From assembly GCF_900187855.1 (NCBI RefSeq), contig NZ_FYEG01000006.1:1-64000 (forward strand): DNA of 64,000 bases, written 5' to 3'. The notes under the pieces are model-generated. The model made no database searches. It saw only the letters and a program-made list of their open reading frames with translations, and was not told the DNA's origin. Origin of the DNA: Actinomyces minihominis. GTDB lineage: Bacteria > Actinomycetota > Actinomycetes > Actinomycetales > Actinomycetaceae. The stretch's first letter is position 1. Every line of letters starts with the position of its first letter. A program made the translations under genes and the position numbers. Shown one piece after another: positions 17,094 to 25,895 of this stretch.

Positions 17094-17855
17094 ATGAGCA
17101 CAGAGAACTCACCGACGGTAAACCCTGTCGTGGAAGTCAGGAACGTCACCAAGCACTACGGCGACTTTATGGCCCTCGACGATGTTTCACTCACGGTCAA
17201 TCCCGGTGAAGTCGTTGTCGTTATCGGCCCGTCAGGCTCCGGAAAGTCAACCCTGTGCCGGACCATCAACAGGCTTGAGCCCATCACTTCCGGAGAGATC
17301 CTCATTGACGGCGAGGTCCTCCCGGAAGAAGGCAAAGAACTCGCTAACCTCCGTTCCGAGGTAGGAATGGTGTTCCAATCCTTCAATCTGTTCTCTCACA
17401 TGACTGTCCTCGACAATGTCACCCTGGGACCCATCAAGGTGAAGGGAATGAAGAAGGACAAGGCTGAAGCCGAGGCGATGGACCTCCTCTCCCGGGTTGG
17501 CCTGGCCGATCAGGCCACCAAGCTTCCCGCCCAGCTTTCCGGCGGCCAGCAGCAGCGGGCAGCCATTGCGCGCGCCCTGGCCATGAACCCCAAAGTGATG
17601 CTGTTTGACGAGCCCACGTCCGCCCTCGACCCCGAGATGATCACCGAGGTTATCGACGTTATGGAGGGATTGGCGGCCCACGGAATGACGATGGTTGTCG
17701 TCACCCATGAGATGGGTTTTGCGCGAAAAGCCGGGGACTCCATTGTCTTCATGTCCGACGGAAAGATCGTCGAGGAGGCTCCCCCTAACGAGTTCTTCGA
17801 CAACCCCCAGTCAGAAAGAGCCCGAGAGTTCCTCTCGAGGATTCTCCCCCACTAG
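17094..17855 (+). CDS. gluA: Amino-acid ABC transporter ATP-binding protein (GluA/GlnQ type)
   Basis: An ATPase of 253 residues with Walker [11 protein letters not shown]-loop VFQSFNLF, signature LSGGQQQR, Walker [13 protein letters not shown] and H-loop VTHEMGFA. It belongs to the polar-amino-acid (PAAT) family and would energise the GluC/GluD permeases encoded downstream. Corynebacterium has gluA-gluB-gluC-gluD in this order, but here a C26 peptidase gene separates gluA from gluB. ATG 17094 gives MSTEN. ATG 17085 is equally possible since the GAGAGG box at 17076 is at a poor distance from both. Confidence 0.92.
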   Translation: MSTENSPTVNPVVEVRNVTKHYGDFMALDDVSLTVNPGEVVVVIGPSGSGKSTLCRTINRLEPITSGEILIDGEVLPEEGKELANLRSEVGMVFQSFNLFSHMTVLDNVTLGPIKVKGMKKDKAEAEAMDLLSRVGLADQATKLPAQLSGGQQQRAAIARALAMNPKVMLFDEPTSALDPEMITEVIDVMEGLAAHGMTMVVVTHEMGFARKAGDSIVFMSDGKIVEEAPPNEFFDNPQSERAREFLSRILPH

Positions 17856-17919
17856 CCGACCGGGATCGTCATTTGGACCTCTTCCCTTTCAAAATGGGTT
17901 GGTGGTAGCTTGCTGTTTC

Positions 17920-18699
17920 ATGGATACCTCAGACCAGCGGCCAACGCTTCTCATATCCGGCGTAGCCTTGCGCCGGTCGGATGATAAGCGCGAAAGTGAG
18001 CTGACTGAGCGCCTCCTCGGATCAATCGTGTCGAGGGCGAAGGGGTACTGGAACATCGAGGTTACCTGGGGTGAGGAAGACACCGTCGACCAGGCGCTTT
18101 TGAAACTATCCGAGGCCGATGCGCTGGTCATCATGGGTGGACCGGATATTTCCCCTGATTTTTACGAGGGCGAGGTTGACTACCCGAACGCAACCCCTCA
18201 TTTTCCACGGAGCGATGCGGCTCAGTTGGCCCTTATTCGTGAGGCAGTTGCGACCCACACGCCAACCCTGGGTATCTGTCGGGGTATGCAGGCTCTAAAC
18301 GTCGCCCAAAAGGGCACACTGACGCAGGACATTAGCGGGCAGCCTGGCCACAGTTCAGACAGCCTGATGGATGACTTTGAGTTTGCCCGTCACACCGTCA
18401 ACATCGCCGCTGGCTCTCAGCTGGCCCAGGTCCTTGGCTGCTGCCGTTCCGGACCCTTCCCAACTGATGGCATAAGGACCATGATCCACAGCGCCCACCA
18501 CCAGGCCGTCGATATTCTCGGCCACGAACTGGTTGTTGTGGCACGCGCTGACGACGGGACTGTAGAGGCCATCGAGCACCTGTATGCACCTATTGTCGGC
18601 GTGCAGTGGCACCCGGAAGACCCCGATGCCGATCCAGCTATGCTGGACTGTTTCCTAGCGCGAATGTGTTCCCTTCGCACCCAGTCCGTCGCGGCCTGA
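17920..18699 (+). CDS. Class I glutamine amidotransferase-like gamma-glutamyl hydrolase (peptidase C26)
   Basis: A cytosolic protein of 259 residues. The nucleophile elbow is GICRGMQALN, with the Cys at about residue 125. The catalytic His-Glu pair is GVQWHPEDPD. The N-terminal IMGGPDISP is typical of PuuD-type hydrolases. Family members cleave gamma-glutamyl amide bonds, for example gamma-glutamyl-GABA. It sits between the ATPase and the binding-protein genes of a glutamate-type importer, so imported gamma-glutamyl compounds are plausible substrates (inference). No clear ribosome site precedes ATG 17920, and a GTG at 17902 is an alternative. Confidence 0.88.
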   Translation: MDTSDQRPTLLISGVALRRSDDKRESELTERLLGSIVSRAKGYWNIEVTWGEEDTVDQALLKLSEADALVIMGGPDISPDFYEGEVDYPNATPHFPRSDAAQLALIREAVATHTPTLGICRGMQALNVAQKGTLTQDISGQPGHSSDSLMDDFEFARHTVNIAAGSQLAQVLGCCRSGPFPTDGIRTMIHSAHHQAVDILGHELVVVARADDGTVEAIEHLYAPIVGVQWHPEDPDADPAMLDCFLARMCSLRTQSVAA

Positions 18700-18847
18700 C
18701 TGGTCCTACTCGCCCTGCAGGCCGTAGGGTCCTATAAAACCGTTCGCTCACCATCCTGGGACCCCTATTAGTTTCGCTGTCCCATTAAAACTTGCGACCT
18801 CACCCGTTCTAAGGTTTCCTAGCCGAAGGAATCGAAGGAGATAAAAA

Positions 18848-19843
18848 ATGAGCACCACCACTACAAGACGCAAGGGACGCTACGCTGCCATGGCCGCAGT
18901 GGCTGCCACCGCTGCACTGGCACTGTCGGCCTGCTCCAGCGGAACGAACTCTGCCGAATCCGGTGCATCCGGGGGTCAGAGCGGCTCGGTGGCAGAGCCT
19001 TCCGGGTCATTTGAAAGCGGAAACACCGTCTACGACGAAATCGTCAACCTCGGTCCCGTTGCTGACGAAGCCACCATTGCAGCCTCTGAGTGGGCCACCA
19101 GGGTGAAAGAGTCCGGGGTCCTTAAGGTCGGCGGAACCGAAACATCGGAACTGTTCTCAAAGCTTGATCCCGCCACCGGCAAGGTCATAGGCTTCGATGC
19201 CGGCATGTCCCAGCTTCTGGCCAACTACATTTTTGGTGACGCCACGAAGACCACCTTGACGCAGGTCTCCGTTGACACCCGTGAAGAACTTCTGGTGAAC
19301 GGCTCGGTTGACGTCGTCATCGCCACCTACTCCGTAACCCCAGAGCGCCTGGAGCGCATCGACTTCGCGGGTCCCTACTACTCTTCGGCCTCAGCCATCC
19401 TCATCAAGAAGGACAATGCGGATATCAGCGGACTAGAGTCGCTGGCAGGTAAAACCGTGGTCACCCAGGCCGGTTCAACCGGTGTTCCCACCATCGAAGA
19501 GTTCATCCCAGACGCCGAGATCCTGGCACTTCCCGACCACGCCCAAGCTGTGGAGGCTCTGAAGCAGGGCCGCGCGGACGCCTACGTCATTGACCAGACC
19601 CTTCTGCTGAACGCCGTGCTCCAGAACCCCGAGCTGACGATTGTAGGAGAACCGTTTGGTGATGAGGACCTCTATGGCATCGGCATCCAGACCGATACCG
19701 ACGGTCAGGCATTCATCGATGAGTTCCTCGAGAAGATCTTCTCCGACGGAACCTGGCTCGCCCTGTGGCACGCAACGATTGGTGAGATGACCGGCGTGAC
19801 CACCGAACCAGTGGCACCGGCCATCGGTTCTGCTGGGAACTAA
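18848..19843 (+). CDS. gluB: Glutamate-type ABC transporter substrate-binding lipoprotein
   Basis: A protein of 331 residues. The lipoprotein signal peptide has lipobox LSAC, with the lipidated Cys at about residue 29. A Ser/Gly-rich linker and a two-lobed solute-binding domain of family 3 (PAAT) follow. GVLKVGGTE, TYSVTPERLERIDFAGPYY and GKTVVTQAGSTG are family landmarks. AAGGAG precedes ATG 18848. The 148-base spacer upstream is long enough for its own promoter, so gluBCD may also be transcribed separately from gluA. No unambiguous -35/-10 pair was found there. Confidence 0.93.
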   Translation: MSTTTTRRKGRYAAMAAVAATAALALSACSSGTNSAESGASGGQSGSVAEPSGSFESGNTVYDEIVNLGPVADEATIAASEWATRVKESGVLKVGGTETSELFSKLDPATGKVIGFDAGMSQLLANYIFGDATKTTLTQVSVDTREELLVNGSVDVVIATYSVTPERLERIDFAGPYYSSASAILIKKDNADISGLESLAGKTVVTQAGSTGVPTIEEFIPDAEILALPDHAQAVEALKQGRADAYVIDQTLLLNAVLQNPELTIVGEPFGDEDLYGIGIQTDTDGQAFIDEFLEKIFSDGTWLALWHATIGEMTGVTTEPVAPAIGSAGN

Positions 19844-19867
19844 ACCCAAGCAACGAACGGGTTCAAC

Positions 19868-20509
19868 ATGGTTCTCTGGCAGTATCGCGACCTCTTCCTC
19901 GAAGGGTTTCTGGTCACCCTGCAGCTAACAGCACTGGGTTTCCTCTTCGCGCTCCTTGTCGGGACCATCATGGCCATCTTCCGGATCAGCCCGGTCGCTC
20001 CCCTGCGTGCGATCGGGCTGGTCTACGTCGATGTCTTCCGTAATGTCCCCCTGCTCAGCCTGATCATCATCGTTGTCTATGCCCTCCCTGAAATCGGGTT
20101 GCTCTGGAGTTACACCAACTCCGTCATCATCGCCATGGCCCTGGTCGGCGGGGCTTTCATTTGCGAGTCCCTGAGGGCGGGCATCAACTCGGTTCCCGCG
20201 GGACAGATTGAGGCAGCGCGCTCCCTCGGCCTCACCTTCGGCAAGACCATTCGGTTCGTCGTACTTCCCCAGGCATTCCGCTCCATGGTTCAGCCGCTGG
20301 TCACCACGTTCATCGGTATTTTCCTTTCCTCATCCCTGGCGGGAACTGTCGGCGTTATGGACCTGACAGCAACGGTCACCTACATCAACACTCGTGAAGC
20401 CCTGGGACTAACCACCTTCATGGTTGCGGCCATCATCTACCTGGTGGTCTCGCTGGGAGCCGGCGCGGTTGGCGACCGCCTTGAGCGAAAGTTGAGGGTC
20501 CTACGGTGA
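19868..20509 (+). CDS. gluC: Amino-acid ABC transporter permease GluC
   Basis: An integral membrane permease of 213 residues with about five hydrophobic helices. The HisM/PAAT-family EAA loop is visible as QIEAARSLGLTFGKTIRFVVLPQAFR, which contacts the ATPase. It pairs with GluD to form the transmembrane channel. It lies 24 bases after gluB and overlaps gluD by four bases (GTGA), consistent with one transcript. The ribosome site before ATG 19868 is weak. Confidence 0.93.
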   Translation: MVLWQYRDLFLEGFLVTLQLTALGFLFALLVGTIMAIFRISPVAPLRAIGLVYVDVFRNVPLLSLIIIVVYALPEIGLLWSYTNSVIIAMALVGGAFICESLRAGINSVPAGQIEAARSLGLTFGKTIRFVVLPQAFRSMVQPLVTTFIGIFLSSSLAGTVGVMDLTATVTYINTREALGLTTFMVAAIIYLVVSLGAGAVGDRLERKLRVLR

Positions 20510-21360
20510 GCACCACCCTCTTCGATGCCCCCGGCCCCAAGGCGGCAGCCCGGATTCGCATAGCCACCATCATCTCTTCGGCTGCGATTGTGGCCTTCTT
20601 TGCCTACGCCATCTACCTGTTTGGCAGCAACGGACAGCTGGCCGCCCACAAGTGGGACACCTTTACGCAGTGGCCTATCATCCGCTACCTCCTCAAGGGC
20701 CTCGGCAACACCCTGCTTGCCGCCGCAGGATCAGCTCTGATTGCACTGCCACTCGGCGTGCTCCTCGCCCTCATGCGACTGTCAAAAACCCGGTGGATCC
20801 GTTGGGTTGGAACGGGAATCATCGAGTTCTTCCGCTCCATTCCCCTGCTGCTTCTGATCTACATCTTCTTCATCGCGCTGCCGAAGTACCAGATCAACCC
20901 CGATCTGTACTGGAAACTGGTGATCCCAATTGGCCTGTGCTCGGGAGCCACCATCGCCGAGGTCTTCCGGGCCGGCATTCTGGCCCTACCCAAGGGCCAA
21001 ACCGAAGCCGCAGAAGCTATCGGCCTGACTCGCTTGCAAACCATGCGCTATGTCATTTTCCCGCAGGCTATCCGCCTGGTTATGCCATCGCTACTGGCTC
21101 AGGTTGCCATCCTCATCAAGGACACCACCCTCGGGTACGCCGTGTCTTACAGCGAACTCCAGTACAGCGCGAAAGTGATTGTCTCAAACACCGGGGATCT
21201 GATTCAGACCTACCTGGTGGTGACCGTCGTTTTCGTCCTCGTCAACCTGGCCATCACGAGGACGGCTGATGTCTGGAGCCGACAGCAACAACGCCGCTAC
21301 CTCTCAGGTTATCGCCCTACCTCTTCGTTCAACCGAGTCGGACAGACCCCGGAGGCTTAG
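20506..21360 (+). CDS. gluD: Amino-acid ABC transporter permease GluD
   Basis: A permease of 284 residues with about five or six helices and an N-terminal cytoplasmic extension. The EAA loop is QTEAAEAIGLTRLQTMRYVIFPQAIR. It is the second permease subunit of the glutamate-type importer. The GTG start overlaps gluC by four bases. Its stop codon overlaps the stop codon of the convergent glycoside hydrolase gene by four bases, so no terminator separates the two genes. Confidence 0.93.
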   Translation: MSTTLFDAPGPKAAARIRIATIISSAAIVAFFAYAIYLFGSNGQLAAHKWDTFTQWPIIRYLLKGLGNTLLAAAGSALIALPLGVLLALMRLSKTRWIRWVGTGIIEFFRSIPLLLLIYIFFIALPKYQINPDLYWKLVIPIGLCSGATIAEVFRAGILALPKGQTEAAEAIGLTRLQTMRYVIFPQAIRLVMPSLLAQVAILIKDTTLGYAVSYSELQYSAKVIVSNTGDLIQTYLVVTVVFVLVNLAITRTADVWSRQQQRRYLSGYRPTSSFNRVGQTPEA

Positions 21361-23195
21361 TCTGCTGCCCCCAGGCCCCGGTTCAGGTCCCGAACAAGTT
21401 CCAGCGGAATCTTCACGACCTTCCTGTCGTAGGTGACCAGGCCGTTGACCTCATCCTCAACATCCGAAAGTTGCGTGTAGACCGTGGCTCCGAGCCCACG
21501 TGCCACCACTTTAGGAAGCTGCTCGGCGTGAAGCTTCCTAAACGCCTCCGCAAGCGCCTCCGGACTCTTGTAGTTAAGGTAGCCGAAGGTGGATTCGTTC
21601 CACTGGTGATTCGGGATGGGTAGGCCCAGGCCCCCGTACTCGGTCAGGGCGAGGACGCGCCTGTCCCCCCGCGGTTTGGTTAGGCCCACCCTGGTGGGCG
21701 GACGCAGGTAGACGTGGGTGCTGTTCAGGTCACCCGCCCCCTGGTCAAACCAGCCGGAGGCGTGGTCTATCGTTCGGGTGGGATCGAGTTCCCGGACCAT
21801 CTGCGCCACCAGTGCCGCATCAAACTGTCCCCACCCCTCATTGAATGGCACCCACATCACCACGGAGGGAACCGAGTGGAGGGTGTCGATCATGTCAGCC
21901 AGTTCGCTGGCGAACATTGACAGCCCCTCCGGGTCTTGACGTCCGAGGACGGCTCCGGGGCGATCCCGTATCCAGAAGGGGATAACTACCCGGCTGTTCA
22001 GCAGGATCTTGCGAGGAGGGCGCCCCCCGTTAACGGCGTCCTGCCACACCAGCATTCCCAGCCTGTCACAGTGGTGATACCAGCGCAGCGGTTCGATCTT
22101 GATGTGTTTGCGCAGCATGTTGTAACCGGCAGACTTGGCTAACTGAATGTCGTAAATCAGCGCTTCATCACTGGCCGGCGTGTAGCCGCCGTCGGGCCAG
22201 TAACCCTGGTCGAGCAGGCCGCGGGCGAAGTGTGGCTTCCCGTTGAGCAGAAGGGCGGGTTGGCCGTCCGCCCTCTCACCAACCCCGACGGTTCGCAGCG
22301 CGAAGTAAGATGTCACCACGTCGCTGCCCAGGGTGATTCGCACCGGGTAGAGGTACGGAGTTTCAGGCGACCACTGTTTCGGTTCGGGCACCTGAACCCT
22401 CACCGGTTCGTTTACGGGAAGCTCCTGGCTGATGATGACGGATTGAACCGCTGCCCAGTCGGAAGGATCCCGCTCTTCGAAAAGGCCGGGCGAGCCGATC
22501 TCGACCGTCGCACACTCAACTGTTTCATCGAAGGAGGAAGAGGGCGTGGCTGTAACCGTCACCTCAACCGAGTCGAGCGAAGGTGTGTAGCGGAGCTTCC
22601 AAATGTGCTGCTCAGGGACCACCTCAAGCCACACCGTCTGCCAGATGCCCGACTGCGGTGAGTACCAAATGCCTCCCCGGTTCAAAGACTGCTTCCCAAC
22701 ACTCAGGTAGGAGGAGTTGGTGACATCGCGAACCGCAACCACCAGGCTGTGGAAAGAACCGGGAACCAGGGCATCGGTAATGTCCAGGGTAAACGGTAGG
22801 TAGCCCCCGACGTTTCCCCCTACCTCGACCCCGTCGACCGCCACCCTGCAGCTTTGATCAATCGCACCGAAGTGGAGGAGGACGCGCTCACCGGACGAGG
22901 GTTCGACGGAGAAGGAGCGGGAGTACCACAGAGTCTCAGAAGGCTGCAGGGTACGGTTGACACCCGACAGGGGCATCTCCGGTGAGAAGGGAACGGTAAT
23001 CTTTCCATCCCACACGCCGGGTGGATCAGCTGGGTCATCCACAGCCAGGGGATTGTCCCGCTCTTCCCTGAGGGGCTGAATAGCATAGTCCCAGGGGCCG
23101 TTGAGGCTACTCCACCCCTTCCGAACCAACTGGGGACGCGGATAGTCGGGAAGCGGGTTGCTGGCGTCGAGGACCTCACCCCAGGGGGTCAGCAT
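21357..23195 (-). CDS. Glycoside hydrolase family 2 protein (beta-galactosidase/glucuronidase-like)
   Basis: A cytosolic protein of 612 residues. It contains an N-terminal jelly-roll sugar-binding domain (about 20-190), an Ig-like beta-sandwich and a C-terminal TIM barrel. The catalytic acid/base Glu is in WVPFNEGWG and the nucleophile Glu in ALTEYGGLG. No signal peptide is present. The substrate may be a beta-galactoside, glucuronide or mannoside. ATG 23195 is chosen because AAGGAG lies seven bases upstream. An ATG 8 codons earlier lacks a ribosome site. It lies directly downstream of an MFS sugar-type transporter. Confidence 0.9.
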   Translation of the reverse strand: MLTPWGEVLDASNPLPDYPRPQLVRKGWSSLNGPWDYAIQPLREERDNPLAVDDPADPPGVWDGKITVPFSPEMPLSGVNRTLQPSETLWYSRSFSVEPSSGERVLLHFGAIDQSCRVAVDGVEVGGNVGGYLPFTLDITDALVPGSFHSLVVAVRDVTNSSYLSVGKQSLNRGGIWYSPQSGIWQTVWLEVVPEQHIWKLRYTPSLDSVEVTVTATPSSSFDETVECATVEIGSPGLFEERDPSDWAAVQSVIISQELPVNEPVRVQVPEPKQWSPETPYLYPVRITLGSDVVTSYFALRTVGVGERADGQPALLLNGKPHFARGLLDQGYWPDGGYTPASDEALIYDIQLAKSAGYNMLRKHIKIEPLRWYHHCDRLGMLVWQDAVNGGRPPRKILLNSRVVIPFWIRDRPGAVLGRQDPEGLSMFASELADMIDTLHSVPSVVMWVPFNEGWGQFDAALVAQMVRELDPTRTIDHASGWFDQGAGDLNSTHVYLRPPTRVGLTKPRGDRRVLALTEYGGLGLPIPNHQWNESTFGYLNYKSPEALAEAFRKLHAEQLPKVVARGLGATVYTQLSDVEDEVNGLVTYDRKVVKIPLELVRDLNRGLGAAD

Positions 23196-23228
23196 CGGTG
23201 TTCTCCTTGAAGGGTTCATCGGGACTGA

Positions 23229-24527
23229 CTACTGTACCGGAGCGCTGACTTCGGAGGGGTGATCAACTCCAAGGCGTCCCAGCCACCACACGGGTATGAC
23301 CACCAGAACAGCGATCACCGCTGCCGCCGCAAAGATCCACGGGGTCGGCACCTGCTTGGTGACACCCAGGTCCACATAGGTTTCGTTCGCCCCGCTGATC
23401 ACCGAGGCCCCCACAAACGGGCCGATCCACATGGGGATCAGCACCATGGCGATCATGCGTAAACCCTGCACCATCCCGACATGGCGGGGAGGGGTGGCAT
23501 CGCGAACAGATGCCGCAATGGCCGCGGTCGCCAGCATCATGCCACTAAAGACCAGGATGCCGCCGACAATCACCGGTCCCATCGTCCTCGCCCAAAACAT
23601 CACCAGGTAGCCGGTGATCATGACGGTGGTAGCCGGAAGGATAGAGGCGATCTTGCCAAAGCGATCAATTAGGCGACCCCCAAGGATCGACAGGGTGGAA
23701 GCCACGATAATCACCACTGCCAGGATGATCGGATAGGTCTCTAGGCGCAGGCGAAACTGCATGTAAATGATGATGTAGGGCAGAAACACCTGCGTGGAGG
23801 TTCCGATAATCGCCCAGGCCAGCAGCAAAACATAGAGGCGGGGGTTTCTGCGGACAGTCGAGGGACGCAAGCCGTAGACAACCGAAGCGAAGTAGGGTTC
23901 TTCGCTCTTTTTGATGGTCGGCGCATCGGGGGTGAGGAACCACGACAGCACCCCTACTGCCACCGTGACTGCGCCAACGAGGCCAAAGAACAGCTTCCAG
24001 TTCCCATCCTGGGTCAGGCCATCGAGTGCCCCAAAAACGATCAGCATCGCTACCAGCGGCATGATCTGCAGAACAGCATCCACACGACCGCGGTTCCCCG
24101 GATCGGTCTTGTCCGTCACCCAGGCGGAGAATGCTGCGTCGTTAGCTGCCGCCCCAAAGAAGGACATGACGCAGTCCAGGATCACGATTGCCACCACGGC
24201 CCCGGTCATTGCCTTGGCAACCCCCTCACCGCCCTGCACAAAGCCAAACGATGCGGTGAGGATCCCCCAGAGGACGTAGCCAATGGCGATGAAGGGGCGC
24301 CTGGTTCCCGTCCGGTCAGAGAACGCCCCGATGAACAGTGTTGTAATTGCCGCCACCAGTGCCGAGGCCGCCACCATTGTTGCGATGACATGCGGTGAGT
24401 CCGTAATGGTCTGGTACACGAACACGTTCAAGTACATGTTCTCTACCGTCCAGGCCAGCTGTCCCGTCAGCCCCAGGATGACGACAGCTGTCATGAATCG
24501 GGGTTGAAGTCGCTCAAGGGTGCTCAT
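23229..24527 (-). CDS. MFS transporter, probably for a glycoside
   Basis: The 432-residue protein has twelve predicted transmembrane helices. It resembles the sugar-cation symporter/MFS group, with the loop FSDRTGTRRPFIAIGY between helices 2 and 3 and a related GGRLIDRFGK in the second half. GGAG lies 5 bases upstream of ATG 24527. The glycoside hydrolase gene follows after 33 bases on the same strand, so the pair probably imports and then cleaves a glycoside inside the cell. Substrate identity is unknown. Confidence 0.9.
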   Translation of the reverse strand: MSTLERLQPRFMTAVVILGLTGQLAWTVENMYLNVFVYQTITDSPHVIATMVAASALVAAITTLFIGAFSDRTGTRRPFIAIGYVLWGILTASFGFVQGGEGVAKAMTGAVVAIVILDCVMSFFGAAANDAAFSAWVTDKTDPGNRGRVDAVLQIMPLVAMLIVFGALDGLTQDGNWKLFFGLVGAVTVAVGVLSWFLTPDAPTIKKSEEPYFASVVYGLRPSTVRRNPRLYVLLLAWAIIGTSTQVFLPYIIIYMQFRLRLETYPIILAVVIIVASTLSILGGRLIDRFGKIASILPATTVMITGYLVMFWARTMGPVIVGGILVFSGMMLATAAIAASVRDATPPRHVGMVQGLRMIAMVLIPMWIGPFVGASVISGANETYVDLGVTKQVPTPWIFAAAAVIAVLVVIPVWWLGRLGVDHPSEVSAPVQ

Positions 24528-24578
24528 GGTTCTCCGAGTTGAGATTGAGGATGGGTCACTTCAGCCTAGGCGCACCGC

Positions 24579-25343
24579 CTAGGAAGCCGGCGGCCAGTCC
24601 GTTTCGTCGATAATCATGGCCACCTCATCGATCGCTACCTCGCCGACCTTATCCAGCTCTTCCTGAAGTCCAATGTCGACCAGGACAATCTCTCCCACTA
24701 ACCACAGGGCTTCCGGTGCGACCAGACCCGACTTTACCCCACCGAAAGTAACGGTGACATCGGCAGCGAGGACGGTTCCCGAGGCCTGCCCGGTGTCCGG
24801 GTCTAGCCCGCTGGGCAGATCCACCGCAATCACCTCGGGCCAGACGGGGACCTGATCCAGGTACTCCCAAATTTCTTCGACCACCTCTGCGGCAGGTCCA
24901 CGAAGCGTCGGGTCTGCGCTGGTTCCCGTTCCCACGATGCCGTCGATGATGAGGTCGTAGCCCGCCGGTTCCTCCGGGTCCCCCTCGACGACCTCCCCAC
25001 GCAAAAGGTCGGCCAAATCAGCTCGGTTCACCCTGCGGGCTGTGGCCGCAAGCGCAGAGTCCATCCCCGCAAGGTGATAGGAAGATGACACTGGAAGGAC
25101 GTCGACCTTCACCCCCGCTTCTGCGAGGTGGGCGGCAGCATAGAGTGCATCGCCCCCGTTGTTACCACTGCCAACCAGCACAAGAACCCGCACCTCAGCC
25201 GGATGTCCCGGAAGATTGTCGAGGACGAACCGCGCAAGACCGTGGGCGGCACGAGCCATCAGCGGCTCCCATGCCGCAAGCAGCGGTTTTTCCGCTGCTA
25301 TCACCTGGGCAGCTGTGTAAACCGGAACCAGTTCTGTTGCCAT
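24579..25343 (-). CDS. nnrE: NAD(P)H-hydrate epimerase (YjeF N-terminal domain)
   Basis: A protein of 254 residues made of the YjeF_N Rossmann fold only. Visible are VGSGNNGGDALYAA, the catalytic-region Asp in DGIVGTG and AVDLPSGLDPDTG, and FGGVKSGL. The enzyme epimerises damaged R-NAD(P)HX to the S form used by the repair dehydratase. Many actinobacterial homologues are fused to the NnrD dehydratase domain. This one ends after the epimerase and no nnrD is nearby. The start is ATG 25343, with GTG 25346 directly before it. It follows the DUF1801 gene after 6 bases. Confidence 0.9.
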   Translation of the reverse strand: MATELVPVYTAAQVIAAEKPLLAAWEPLMARAAHGLARFVLDNLPGHPAEVRVLVLVGSGNNGGDALYAAAHLAEAGVKVDVLPVSSSYHLAGMDSALAATARRVNRADLADLLRGEVVEGDPEEPAGYDLIIDGIVGTGTSADPTLRGPAAEVVEEIWEYLDQVPVWPEVIAVDLPSGLDPDTGQASGTVLAADVTVTFGGVKSGLVAPEALWLVGEIVLVDIGLQEELDKVGEVAIDEVAMIIDETDWPPAS

Positions 25344-25349
25344 CACGTC

Positions 25350-25763
25350 CTATTCCTCTACCTCTGCGAGTGAAAGTTCTAGGAGCTGACGCAGCACACC
25401 CTGGTCCACGTTGGAGAGCCTGGAGATGTAGAGGCAGGCCTTACCCACCTGGTGGGGACCCAATTGCCCGAGTAGTTCAGGCCACTTCTGTGCGTAGTCA
25501 CCCACTAGGTAGATCGTATGGCGGGTTGGTCCCGGCGCGAATGCCAACAGGGGCGCTGTTCCACTGTGGCCACTGTCGTAACGGTAATGATGTGTTCCGA
25601 ACCCGATGATTCGGCCCGCCCACACCACTGGGGGCTGCCCCGTAACAGCTTCGTGAAGTGCCATCAGCTGATCCACCTCGAGTCGACGCGGCCCTGTCGC
25701 CCGATCTAGAACTGGTTCGACCGGTAGATCAGACGGAGACATGGCTGGCTGTTTCGCTGGCAT
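25350..25763 (-). CDS. DUF1801 domain protein
   Basis: A 137-residue protein matching the DUF1801 (YdhG-like) fold. Typical features are the helix LMALHEAVTGQPPVVW, the block IIGFGTHHYRYDSGHSG, and KACLYISRLSNVD near the C-terminus. Related to a frataxin-like YdhG fold, these proteins are of unknown function. It is cotranscribed with nnrE with only 6 bases between them. A Gly-rich SD-like GGGGG precedes ATG 25763. Confidence 0.88.
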   Translation of the reverse strand: MPAKQPAMSPSDLPVEPVLDRATGPRRLEVDQLMALHEAVTGQPPVVWAGRIIGFGTHHYRYDSGHSGTAPLLAFAPGPTRHTIYLVGDYAQKWPELLGQLGPHQVGKACLYISRLSNVDQGVLRQLLELSLAEVEE

Positions 25764-25830
25764 TAAGACCCCCTTTTAGTCTCCCGGTTACCTTCTCCCT
25801 CCAACGCTAAACCAAAGCTCCGACAAAACA

Positions 25831-25872
25831 ACACTGCAGGGCACGCCTTTTCAGACCTATGCCCTGCAGTGT
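25831..25872 (-). terminator. Intrinsic terminator after the SDR gene
   Basis: A perfect 12-bp stem (25831-25842 with 25861-25872) encloses an 18-nt loop, 23 bases past the SDR stop. On the minus strand it is followed by TGTTTTG, a usable T tract. Confidence 0.75.
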
Positions 25873-25895
25873 CAGTTGATACCCAGGAGGAGCGT

